Source of the DNA: an uncultured Christensenella sp.
Lineage (GTDB): Bacteria > Bacillota > Clostridia > Christensenellales > Borkfalkiaceae
Direction of reading: 5' to 3'
Assembly (NCBI GenBank): GCA_910578065.1
Contig: CAJTPB010000009.1
Location: 1-64,000 of the forward strand
DNA length: 64,000 nucleotides
Part shown: positions 25,268 through 33,477 of the stretch, in pieces
Position numbering within the stretch: position 1 is the stretch's first letter
Layout: each line of letters starts with the position of its first letter
Position numbers and translations under genes: made by a program
Notes under the pieces: generated by a model
Database searches by the model: none
Told to the model about the DNA's origin: nothing
The model's input: the letters and a program-made list of their open reading frames with translations, nothing else

Positions 25268-27220
25268 ATGGAACAAAAAAAATACTATATTACTACGCCC
25301 ATTTACTATCCCAGCGGGAACTGGCATATCGGGCACTGCTATACTACGGTGATCTGCGATGCGCTCGCCCGTTTCCATAAAATGCTGGGCGAAGACGTAT
25401 TTTTTTTAACGGGCACCGACGAGCACGGGCAGAAGATCGAAAAAGAAGCGGCAAAGCGGGGCGTAACGCCGTTGCAGTTTATCGATCCGCTCGTCGCGCA
25501 GTTAAAAGACATGTGGAAACTTTTGGATATTTCGTACGATCGCTTTATCCGCACGACGGACGAAGACCACGTGCAATGCGTACAAAAAATCTATCAAAAG
25601 CTGTACGAAAGCGGGGATATTTACAAGGCGGAATATGCGGGTTGGTACTGCACCCCGTGCGAAAGCATGTGGACGGAAGCGCAGCTGAAAGGGGGCAAGT
25701 GCCCCGACTGCGGCAGAGAGGTTAAGCTGCAAAAGGAAGAAAGCTATTTCTTCCGCCTTTCCAAATACGCGCCCAAAATTTTAAAGCTGTACGAGGAGAA
25801 TCCCGAATTTTTACAGCCCAAATCGCGCGTGAATGAAATGGTAAACAACTTTTTAAAAGCGGGCTTGCAAGATTTGTGCGTTTCGCGTACAACGGTAAAA
25901 TGGGGGGTTCCCCTGCCGTTCGATCGCAACCATTATGCGTATGTGTGGATCGACGCGCTTTCCAACTATATTTCCGCGTTGGGATACCTTTCCGAAGACG
26001 ATTCGCTGTTCCGCAAGTATTGGGCGGCAGACTTGCACTTGGTAGGCAAAGAGATCGTGCGCTTCCACGCCATTATCTGGCCTGCTATTTTAATGGCGCT
26101 CGGCGTGCCCGTGCCCAAACAGGTATACGGTCACGGCTGGCTTTTGATCGGCGGGGAAAAGCTGAGTAAGAGCAAATCCGATGCGGTTAAAACGGAACTC
26201 GCCGACCCGTACGAACTGGTAAAGCGGTACGGTGCGGACGCGGTGCGTTACTTTTTATTGCGCGAAATTCCTTTCGGCAGCGACGGCGAGTATACCAACG
26301 AAAAGCTGTTGGCGCGCATCAATTCCGATCTTGCCAACGATTTGGGCAATTTGGTTTCGCGCACGACTGCGATGATCGGGCAGTACTTCGGCGGAGCGCT
26401 TCCCGCGCGCGGAAAGGAAGAAGGAACGGACGGCGAGTTGATTGCAACGGCAAACGGGCTGTTTGCACGGGTAAGATCGGCGATGGATCGGTTGAACGCG
26501 CCCGAAGCGCTTTCCGAAATTTTCGCCGTCGTTTCCCGCGCGAATAAATATATCGACGAAACGACGCCCTGGATCCTCGCCAAAGACGAGGGCAAGCGCG
26601 CGCGGCTGGGCGGGGTGCTTTACAACCTTGCGGAAACGGTGCGTATTTGCGCGGTAATGTTAAAGCCGTTCTTAACACAGGCGCCCGCGCAAATCTTGCG
26701 CAGCCTTTCTTACGACGAAAACGCGGGGTTGGAATCCGCCGTATTCGGCGGGCTGCAAGCGGGCGCGAAGATCGAAAAACTGCCCCCTATCTTCCCGCGG
26801 ATCGACATAAAAAAAGAACTGAAAGAAGTGGAACAGCTTGTGCTGTCGTTAAAAAAAGCGCAAAAGCAAGAAGGGGAAAAAGAGCAAAAAATCGCGCAAA
26901 TTTCCATCGAAGATTTTGCAAAAACGCAATTACAAATCGGCGAAATTATTGCGTGCGAAAGGGTTGCAAAGTCGGAAAAATTACTGCACGAAACGGTAAA
27001 GGTAGGCGGGGAGATCCGCTCCGTCGTTTCGGGAATCGCAAAGTATTACACGCCCGAAGAAATGGTGGGCAAAAAGGTAGTGCTCGTTACCAATTTAAAG
27101 CCTGTTAAGCTGTGCGGCGTTCTTTCCGAAGGAATGATCCTCTGCGCCGAAAACGCAGACGGAACGCTTTCCCTTCTCTCGCCCGAACGGGATACGGAAA
27201 GCGGCGCGAAGGTGCGTTGA
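25268..27220 (+). CDS. metG: Methionyl-tRNA synthetase
   Basis: 650 residues from the ATG at 25268, preceded by AAGAGGA. Class I synthetase with HIGH (WHIGHCY), KLSKS in place of KMSKS, a zinc knuckle CTPC...CPDC near residue 130, and a C-terminal EMAPII-like tRNA-binding domain (about 545-650, FAKTQLQIGEIIACERV). Charges tRNA-Met. A TATAAT lies about 40 bases upstream. tatD starts inside its stop codon. Confidence 0.97.
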   Translation: MEQKKYYITTPIYYPSGNWHIGHCYTTVICDALARFHKMLGEDVFFLTGTDEHGQKIEKEAAKRGVTPLQFIDPLVAQLKDMWKLLDISYDRFIRTTDEDHVQCVQKIYQKLYESGDIYKAEYAGWYCTPCESMWTEAQLKGGKCPDCGREVKLQKEESYFFRLSKYAPKILKLYEENPEFLQPKSRVNEMVNNFLKAGLQDLCVSRTTVKWGVPLPFDRNHYAYVWIDALSNYISALGYLSEDDSLFRKYWAADLHLVGKEIVRFHAIIWPAILMALGVPVPKQVYGHGWLLIGGEKLSKSKSDAVKTELADPYELVKRYGADAVRYFLLREIPFGSDGEYTNEKLLARINSDLANDLGNLVSRTTAMIGQYFGGALPARGKEEGTDGELIATANGLFARVRSAMDRLNAPEALSEIFAVVSRANKYIDETTPWILAKDEGKRARLGGVLYNLAETVRICAVMLKPFLTQAPAQILRSLSYDENAGLESAVFGGLQAGAKIEKLPPIFPRIDIKKELKEVEQLVLSLKKAQKQEGEKEQKIAQISIEDFAKTQLQIGEIIACERVAKSEKLLHETVKVGGEIRSVVSGIAKYYTPEEMVGKKVVLVTNLKPVKLCGVLSEGMILCAENADGTLSLLSPERDTESGAKVR

Positions 27221-27984
27221 TGTATTTGGATATTCACGCGCACTTTGCGGAAGAGGGGTACGACGAACGGGAAGAACTTAATAAAATCGCGCGCGCGGGG
27301 GTGGAAAAAATCGTGCTCGCCTCGGACACGGTAGCCCATTCTTTTACCCATGCCCGCATTGCGGCGGTAAATTGCGGCGTATATTTTACGGCGGGCGTGC
27401 ATCCTTCCGAATGCGCGGCATATTCCCAAGAGGCGCGGCAAACGCTGTTTGCGCTCTGCGCGGAAGAAAAATGCGTTGCCGTGGGGGAGATCGGGCTGGA
27501 CTATCATTATCCCGGTTTCGATAAGCAAAAACAACGGGAAGCGTTCCTTTCGCAAATTCTTCTTGCCGAACAGGCGCGCCTTCCCGTGCAGATTCATTCG
27601 CGCGATTGCGCCGAAGATATGCTTTGCATTTTGCGCGAAATGAAGACGCATTTACGCTTTGGATTTCTGCTCCACTGCTATTCGCACGGGGCGCAGATGA
27701 TGGACGATTTTTTATCGCTCGGCGCGTACTTTTCTTTCGGCGGCGTTACCTGTTTTCACAATGCGAAAAAGGTGTGCGAAAGCGTAAAACGCTGCCCTGC
27801 CGAACGGCTGCTTTCCGAAACGGACAGCCCTTACCTTTCCCCCTTCCGCGGGGAGAAAAACACGCCCGCGAACATTCCCGTTATCGTAAAGCGCATTGCC
27901 CAACTGCGCGAGGAAGAGGAAGAAAGGATGAAAAATCAAATTGCGGAAAACGCGCTTAGGCTTTTTCCCAAACTCGGAGGATAA
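27220..27984 (+). CDS. tatD: TatD-family metal-dependent deoxyribonuclease
   Basis: 254 residues from the ATG at 27220, overlapping the metG stop by one base (TGATG). TIM-barrel amidohydrolase fold with the DIHAH metal motif, GEIGLDYH, QIHSRDC and SETDSPYLSP. Proposed role in DNA repair or quality control as a 3'-5' nuclease. metG-tatD linkage is common in Firmicutes. Directly followed by its typical radical SAM partner with no gap. Confidence 0.95.
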   Translation: MYLDIHAHFAEEGYDEREELNKIARAGVEKIVLASDTVAHSFTHARIAAVNCGVYFTAGVHPSECAAYSQEARQTLFALCAEEKCVAVGEIGLDYHYPGFDKQKQREAFLSQILLAEQARLPVQIHSRDCAEDMLCILREMKTHLRFGFLLHCYSHGAQMMDDFLSLGAYFSFGGVTCFHNAKKVCESVKRCPAERLLSETDSPYLSPFRGEKNTPANIPVIVKRIAQLREEEEERMKNQIAENALRLFPKLGG

Positions 27985-28587
27985 ATGGATACCTACACTT
28001 ACTCGATCGGAAACAATTTATACGTCAATCTTACCAATCGCTGTTCCAACCGCTGCGCCTTTTGCGTACGCGATCAAAGCGCGCAGTACGAGGGGTATTC
28101 CCTTTGGCTGAAAGGGGAAGAGCCTTCCGCCGAACAGATTATCGAACAGATCGGCGATCCCGCCCGCTATGCGGAAATCGTATTCTGCGGATACGGCGAG
28201 CCGACTTATCGGTTGGAAGATATGCTTGCGGTTTGCAAAGCGGTGCACGAAAAGGGGGGCAAAACGCGGCTGAATACCAACGGGCACGGAAGCGCGTTGA
28301 ACGGGCGGGATATCGCGCCCGAACTGAAAGGGCATTTAGACGGCGTGAATATCTCTTTAAACGCGCCTAACGAAAAAGATTATAATAAAATTTGCCGCCC
28401 GCAGATAGAAAACGCGTTCGGGGAAATGTTGGCGTTTGCAAAGTCGTGCAAAGAAAGCGGTGTAAACTGTTGGTTTTCCGCGGTGGACTGCATCGGCGAA
28501 GAAAAAATCGCCGACTGTTACGCGCTGGCGCAGTCGGTCGGCATTCCCTTGCACGTTAGGGAAATGATCGAAAATAAACGCAAATAA
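27985..28587 (+). CDS. TatD-associated radical SAM protein
   Basis: 200 residues with the radical SAM motif as CSNRCAFC near residue 15 and a short TIM-barrel (GYGEPTYRLED, TRLNTNGHG, NISLNAPNEKDY). Begins at the base after the tatD stop, so the two are translated together. This family is repeatedly found beside tatD in Clostridia, but its reaction is not established. AGGAGG-like sequence within the end of tatD supports the start. Confidence 0.9.
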   Translation: MDTYTYSIGNNLYVNLTNRCSNRCAFCVRDQSAQYEGYSLWLKGEEPSAEQIIEQIGDPARYAEIVFCGYGEPTYRLEDMLAVCKAVHEKGGKTRLNTNGHGSALNGRDIAPELKGHLDGVNISLNAPNEKDYNKICRPQIENAFGEMLAFAKSCKESGVNCWFSAVDCIGEEKIADCYALAQSVGIPLHVREMIENKRK

Positions 28588-28593
28588 AAAGTC

Positions 28594-28632
28594 GGAGGGT
28601 CGGAAAAAGGCTGCTCGCCTTACCGACCCTCT
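28594..28632 (+). terminator. Intrinsic terminator after the metG operon
   Basis: GGAGGGTCGG/CCGACCCTC with a CTTG TTCTTTT tail. Confidence 0.8.
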
Positions 28633-28708
28633 TGTTCTTTTGATCGGGAACGTTCCGTCCCCGTAACAGCAGTATGTGCAGGGCGGCGCGGTTTATCAGA
28701 GGAAAATT

Positions 28709-29548
28709 ATGGCAGAGTTAAAAGAGGTTTTGGCAAAATACGGCTTTTCGTTTAAAAAGCAGTTCGGGCAAAATTTTATTGCGGACGGAAATTTGCTCCG
28801 CGCGATCGCGGCGGACGCCGGCGTAGACGAAAATACGACGGTGCTCGAAATCGGTCCGGGCGCGGGCACGCTTACGCGCGAACTTTCCGCCTGCGCGAAA
28901 AAGGTGGTCGCGTACGAAATCGATCGAACGTTACAGCCGATTTTAGACGAAACGCTGGCAGACTGCCCCAATGTTCAAGTGATTTTCGGCGATTTTGCAA
29001 AGGCGAATTTGCCCGAACTCGAAAAGCAGTTGGGCGAATATATCGTAGTCGCCAATCTGCCCTATTACGTTACGACGCCCGTCGTTATGCGGTTTGCCGA
29101 AGAGGCAAAAAAGTGCAAGCGGCTTACCGTTATGGTACAGGAAGAGGTCGCGGAACGCTTTTGCGCGCAGGCAGGCAGTTCGCAGTACGGCGCAGTAACG
29201 GCGGCGCTCGCCCGCGTTGGGGAATGCCGCATTACGCGCAAGGTTTCGCGCAATCTGTTTACGCCCCGCCCGAACGTCGATTCGGCTGTGGTCAGATTGG
29301 ATTTTATACCAAACAAGATTCCCGTATTAAGTGAAAAGGCTTATCGATTTGCGGTGCGCTGCGCCTTTTTAAACCGCCGAAAAACGCTGGAAAACAACGT
29401 GATGCACGCATGCCGTATTTCGCGCGAACAGGCGAAAGAACTGCTCGCGCAAGCGAATATCGAAGGGCATGTCCGCGGTGAAACGCTTTCCCCGCACGAT
29501 TTAGCGCGCCTTTCCGATTTGCTTTATCAACAGGGCTATATTAAATAA
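28709..29548 (+). CDS. rsmA: 16S rRNA dimethyladenosine transferase
   Basis: 279 residues from the ATG at 28709, chosen for the AGAGGAAAA upstream. Rossmann methyltransferase with FGQNFI, EIGPGAGTLT (SAM motif I) and NLPYYVTTP (the N-L-P-Y catalytic motif IV of KsgA/RsmA). Dimethylates A1518 and A1519 in the 3' helix of 16S rRNA. The C-terminal helical domain (LNRRKTLENNV) is complete. Confidence 0.96.
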   Translation: MAELKEVLAKYGFSFKKQFGQNFIADGNLLRAIAADAGVDENTTVLEIGPGAGTLTRELSACAKKVVAYEIDRTLQPILDETLADCPNVQVIFGDFAKANLPELEKQLGEYIVVANLPYYVTTPVVMRFAEEAKKCKRLTVMVQEEVAERFCAQAGSSQYGAVTAALARVGECRITRKVSRNLFTPRPNVDSAVVRLDFIPNKIPVLSEKAYRFAVRCAFLNRRKTLENNVMHACRISREQAKELLAQANIEGHVRGETLSPHDLARLSDLLYQQGYIK

Positions 29549-29608
29549 ATCGCTTTAAAAGCACGTAAAATGCGCCTATATGAGCAATGCCGAAATACAA
29601 TCATCAAA

Positions 29609-29636
29609 CGCGCCGCCCGAATATTCGGGCGGCGCG
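29609..29636. terminator. Bidirectional terminator
   Basis: A perfect 28-bp palindrome with arms CGCGCCGCCCGAAT/ATTCGGGCGGCGCG, between rsmA and the leftward PHP gene array. Confidence 0.8.
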
Positions 29637-29642
29637 TGCCGT

Positions 29643-29930
29643 TTAAAATGGAATTTGTTTAGGTAACCTCAGTTGATTATAAGGCGGCGTTTTCTGCGCC
29701 TTGCGGCTGTAAAATATCGGCTGCTTATAGCGCAATATGTTTATTATGTAGTGGTAATTCCTGCGTCTTGCAGCCGTAACTTATCGGTCGCTTATAGCAC
29801 AATTTGTTTATCATTTCAGTTACGGGAACGGGGAAACATCGTTGGTTATAAGAAGGTGTTACACTATTTCGAAGCTGTAACTTATCGGTCGCTTATAACG
29901 GAATTTGTTTATAATCCCCGCATACGGGAA
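29643..29930 (-). repeat. Decayed tandem copies of the PHP-phosphatase 3' end
   Basis: The end of the PHP gene (codons for YKQIPL and stop, then GCGACCGATAAGTTAC) recurs three times downstream. The stop-codon positions are 29893 (gene), 29792, 29725 and 29643, read on the minus strand. The nearest copy is best preserved; the farthest keeps only the stop-codon neighbourhood. The gene's terminator lies after the last copy. Confidence 0.7.
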
Positions 29931-30720
29931 CGGTCAAATGCGTATAGCCTATTTGCTTTAAGGCGGTTATTACTTCTTCCCGTTTATCGCAGATGCGCGT
30001 CGTTTCGTGCGCGTCGGAACCGTAAGAAACGAGAGTTCCGCCCAACGAGCGGTAACGCCGTAAAATATCGCAATCGGGCAAAAAGACGCTTTGCGCGCCG
30101 CGCGGCGAAGTGTTTATTTCTAAAATTTTACCCTTTGCAATCAGCGTTTTTAAAATGTCGTCGTATTCGTTCGCGTAATCTTCGTACCGTATTTTCGGGT
30201 CTGCGTAAGGCGCTTTGCGCGAAACGTATCCGATATGCGCGACGATATCGTATGGGTACGGCGCTTCTAAACTTTCCCGAATGCGGTTTAAGTAAGCGCG
30301 GTAAGCGTAATTTTTGCTCTTTCCCGTAAAATATTCGGGCGACATACATTCCTCGCCGTCGCAGGTGTGCACGCTGTTGATCACATAGTCGGGGCGAAAC
30401 CGTTCGACCAGTTCGCCGTATTCTTCGAAGCAGCGCGCAAGGGGGGCAAACCCGAACTCTCCGCCCGCAAGCAAACGGAAGTCCGCCGTCTGCGCGGTTT
30501 GCTGCAAACGACGGATTTCGTCAAAGTATTTTTCCGCATCCGTCATGGGAATGGTGCTTCCGCAATACGTAATGCTCTGTGCGCGGTAATCGTAATCGAA
30601 GTGTTCGTTTATGCCGTAATAGCGAATGCCGCGTTTTTGCGCCGCCGTCACCATATCGCAAAGCGGGCTTCTTCCGTCTGCCGAATAAGCGGAATGCGTG
30701 TGCATGTCTGTGAGTATCAT
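29893..30720 (-). CDS. PHP-domain histidinol-phosphatase-like protein
   Basis: 275 residues of the PHP fold with metal ligands in DMHTHSAYSADG, NEHFD, GGEFGF, SVHTCDG, HIGY and SYGSDAHE. This matches HisK-type histidinol-phosphate phosphatases. No other histidine genes adjoin it, so the substrate is not proven. The ATG lies six bases after a TACAAT box, without a ribosome-binding site. Its 3' end has been copied several times downstream. Confidence 0.85.
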   Translation of the reverse strand: MILTDMHTHSAYSADGRSPLCDMVTAAQKRGIRYYGINEHFDYDYRAQSITYCGSTIPMTDAEKYFDEIRRLQQTAQTADFRLLAGGEFGFAPLARCFEEYGELVERFRPDYVINSVHTCDGEECMSPEYFTGKSKNYAYRAYLNRIRESLEAPYPYDIVAHIGYVSRKAPYADPKIRYEDYANEYDDILKTLIAKGKILEINTSPRGAQSVFLPDCDILRRYRSLGGTLVSYGSDAHETTRICDKREEVITALKQIGYTHLTVPVCGDYKQIPL

Positions 30721-30755
30721 AGCCGCATTGTATCAGCTTTTCCGCCGAATGTCAA
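30721..30755 (-). promoter_or_regulatory. Leaderless promoter of the PHP gene
   Basis: Minus strand: TTGACA (30755-30750), 17-bp spacer, TACAAT (30732-30727), six bases, ATG. Confidence 0.8.
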
Positions 30756-30776
30756 GCGCGCGGAATTTTTCTTCCG

Positions 30777-31694
30777 TTACAATACTCTGCGCGAGGTGAT
30801 ATAGTAGCTCCAACGCGTTGCCGAAATCTGTTCGATCTTCGCATAGTCGGAAGCCGTGTGCAAAATATAGTTTTCGCCCAGATACAGCGCAACGTGTCCG
30901 ATCCGTTCCACCCCCGTTTTGTTATAGCGGGAAGCGTTGGTAAAGAACATCAAGTCGCCCCGTTTCAGATTTTCCTTTTTTACGGGCTGCCCCTGCGAAA
31001 CCTGCGTGCGGGTAGTGGTGTTCAGCAGCACGCCCGCGCCCTCGTAAAAGATATACTGCATTAAGGAAGAGCAGTCGAACTGTTTCACCGTAAAGCCCTT
31101 TAAAAAGTTGCCTTTTCCGTCGTGCAGGCGCACGGCGCCGTACACATAAGGAACGCCCAGTCTGCGCAGCCCTTCGTCGATCACGTTTTCTACGTCTTCT
31201 TCGCCTTTATCCAGAACGGTTACGGAAGTATACGCCGTGTTCGCGCTGATATAAGCGGTTCTGCCTTTATAATACGTTTCGTACCAATCGCCTACCTTGC
31301 CCGTATATTTTAACAGTACGTCTTTTTCTACCGTGCCAAGCGAGGTGTGCGCGGTTCCCGCGCCTGCCCGCACGTTTACGCCGTTGTGGTGCACGTATAC
31401 ATATTGCGCTTTTACGGGTTTGGGCGGTTCGGGTTCGGGCTCCGGTTCCGGTTCGGGAAGGGGATCTTCCGCGGCGGGGGGATCGGTTTCTTCCGATTGA
31501 TCGGGTTGTTCCGGCTCCGCAGGCGTTTCGCCTTCAACGGGCGGCGCCTCTTCGGGAATATCTTCGGGGAAAAGGGAGGGGATATCGATTTCCTCTTCCT
31601 TTTCGGGTACATACGAATCCGCGTTCTCGGAACACGCACCGAGCGGGACGGATAAAAGCAGTGCGGCGAGCGCGACTGCGAACGTCTTTTTCAT
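30777..31694 (-). CDS. NlpC/P60 peptidoglycan endopeptidase lipoprotein
   Basis: 305 residues from the ATG at 31694 (AGGAGGAT upstream). Signal peptide with lipobox LGAC, then an acidic Pro/Glu-rich spacer (EPEPEPEPEP), a bacterial SH3 domain (about 110-165, VNVRAGAGTAHTSLGTV) and an NlpC/P60 catalytic domain with Cys in FDCSSLMQY, His in RIGHVALYL and a third polar residue in LHTAS. It cuts gamma-D-Glu-diamino acid bonds in the wall. The spacer probably spans part of the wall. Single gene, oriented away from the repeat array. Confidence 0.93.
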   Translation of the reverse strand: MKKTFAVALAALLLSVPLGACSENADSYVPEKEEEIDIPSLFPEDIPEEAPPVEGETPAEPEQPDQSEETDPPAAEDPLPEPEPEPEPEPPKPVKAQYVYVHHNGVNVRAGAGTAHTSLGTVEKDVLLKYTGKVGDWYETYYKGRTAYISANTAYTSVTVLDKGEEDVENVIDEGLRRLGVPYVYGAVRLHDGKGNFLKGFTVKQFDCSSLMQYIFYEGAGVLLNTTTRTQVSQGQPVKKENLKRGDLMFFTNASRYNKTGVERIGHVALYLGENYILHTASDYAKIEQISATRWSYYITSRRVL

Positions 31695-31863
31695 ACTTAA
31701 ATCCTCCTGTTTGGCTGTTTTTCGGCGGGGATATGTGAAGTTCCTTCGCCGTGGAACTATCGTATCAGAAAATATACGCAAATACAAGTATTTCGGGCTG
31801 GTGAGTTACAGGAAAAAGCGGCAAAATTTGGAAGTTGAGTTTGCCCAATTTCAAGCAATGTGA
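31695..31863. promoter_or_regulatory. Divergent region between the NlpC gene and the array
   Basis: Contains the leader of the leftward NlpC gene and, at its right end, the promoter of array unit 1 (TTGCCC 31841-31846, 17 bp, extended TGATATACT ending 31869). Confidence 0.5.
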
Positions 31864-31875
31864 TATACTGCTATC

Positions 31876-32174
31876 GGGCAAAAACTTTTATATATTCGGT
31901 TGCGTTCCGGCGCAGGTTCTGCCAACGCTCATTCGCATTACTTAACGGCTTCGGGTGACGATAACGGTATGTTGGCGCTAACGCCAAATTGTCTGCGGCC
32001 GCGCGCTTCGTCCCGACCGTTCAAAAACGGAACCTTGAGAACTCGCATTGTAGCATACATGCGGGCAGTGAGATGGGGCAAGAAGGGGTTTTTGTCCTGC
32101 GCTCGAAAAGAGCCGAATTTGCGTTCAACCGAACTTGCGGCGAAATCTGCGGGAAAAACGGTTGAACTTTTTTT
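31876..32174 (+). ncRNA. Array RNA 1
   Basis: Predicted transcript from about seven bases after the TATACT box to the T-run after CGGTTGAAC. Variable core 31912-31980. The conserved hairpin uses CTCGCAT/ATGCGGG, where a C-G pair replaces the T-A of unit 3. Extra bases in the GCGGCCGCGCGC region break the reading frame shared with units 2 and 3. Transcription is predicted, not shown. Confidence 0.55.
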
Positions 32175-32197
32175 GTGCGGCATGGTATCATAAAAAC

Positions 32198-32494
32198 GGG
32201 CAAAATCTTTTAGATTCCTGGTTGCGTTCCGGTCACGACGGTACGAATTCTCGAGGATTATATCTGACTGCATCCGAAGACCGTGATAGCATTTCGGTAG
32301 TAACGCCGTATTGTCTGCGGCCCGCGCTTCGCTCTGACCGTTCAAAACGGGAACTTGTGAACTTGCATTGTGGCGTACATGCAGGCAGTGAGATGGGGCA
32401 AGAAGGGATTTTTGTCCTGTGCTCGAAAAGAGCCGAATTTGCGTTCAACCGAACTTGCGGCGAAATCTGCGGGAAAAACGGTTGAACTTTTTTT
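32198..32494 (+). ncRNA. Array RNA 2
   Basis: Promoter TTGAAC (32162-32167), 18 bp, TGGTATCAT; the -35 box is part of the terminator stem of unit 1. Variable core 32234-32302. Type A terminator with seven T. Confidence 0.55.
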
Positions 32495-32517
32495 GTGCGG
32501 TATGGTATCATAAAAAC

Positions 32518-32815
32518 GGGCAAAATCTTTTAAATTCCTGGTTGCGTTCCGGCCTTATTGCTTACACGAGGGATTCCCATTGTTTGACCGCTACCGGTGA
32601 TCTTAACTTTGCTACCGTGGGTACGCCGAATTGTCTGCGGCCCGCGCTTCGCTCCGACCGTTCGAAAACGGGAACTCGTGCACCTGCATTGTGGCGTACA
32701 TGCAGGCAGTGAGATGGGGCAAGAAGGGATTTTTGTCCTGTGCTCGAAAAGAGCCGAACCCGATCCGACCGAATCCGCGGCGTAAAATTCTGCGGAAAAA
32801 AGCGGTCGGATTTTT
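32518..32815 (+). ncRNA. Array RNA 3
   Basis: Promoter TTGAAC (32482-32487), 18 bp, TATCAT (32506-32511). Variable core 32554-32622. First unit with the type B terminator (ATCCGACCG/CGGTCGGAT, TTTTT). Confidence 0.55.
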
Positions 32816-32837
32816 CGAATTGTGATATAATCATTTA

Positions 32838-33134
32838 CGGGCAAAAACTTTTATGTATTCGGTTGCGTTCCGGCTATGAATTTAATACAAACACTGCGTT
32901 TCACACGACTGCATCGGGTTTTTATGACAGTGTTTCAGTTCTTACGCCGAATTGTCTGCGGCCGCGCTTCGCTCCGACCGTTCAAAACGGGAATTTGTGA
33001 ACTTGTATTGTAAGATACGTGCAGGCAGTAAGATGGGGCAAGAAGGGGTTTTTGTCCTGCGCTCGAAAAGAGCCGAATTTGCGTTCAACCGAACTTGCGG
33101 CGAAATCTGCGGGGAAAACGGTTGAACTTTTTTT
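32838..33134 (+). ncRNA. Array RNA 4
   Basis: Extended -10 TGATATAAT (ends 32831) with a weak -35. Variable core 32875-32943. Type A terminator. The central hairpin keeps pairing with several G-T pairs (CTTGTAT/GTGCAGG). Confidence 0.55.
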
Positions 33135-33157
33135 GTGCGGTATGGTATCATAAAAAC

Positions 33158-33455
33158 GGGCAAAATCTTTTAAATTCCTGGTTGCGTTCCGGCAATCCTC
33201 ATAACGCGACGGTTTCCTATTATGTGACCGCCGTAGGTGACTATAATGATAGTACGGTAGTAACGGCAAATTGTCTGCGGCCCACGCTTCGCCCGACTGT
33301 TCAAAAACGGAAACTCGTGCACCTGCATTGTAGCATACGTGCAGGCAGTGAGATGGGGCAAGAAGGGGTTTTGTCCTGCGCTCGTAAAAGGGCCGAAACC
33401 GATCCGACCGTTTCCGCGGCGTAAAAAATTTGCGGAAAAGTACGGTCGGATCTTT
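33158..33455 (+). ncRNA. Array RNA 5
   Basis: Promoter TTGAAC (33122-33127), 18 bp, TATCAT (33146-33151). Variable core 33194-33262. Type B terminator with a shorter T-run (TTT after GATC). Confidence 0.55.
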
Positions 33456-33477
33456 CGAATTGTGATATAATAAAGGC

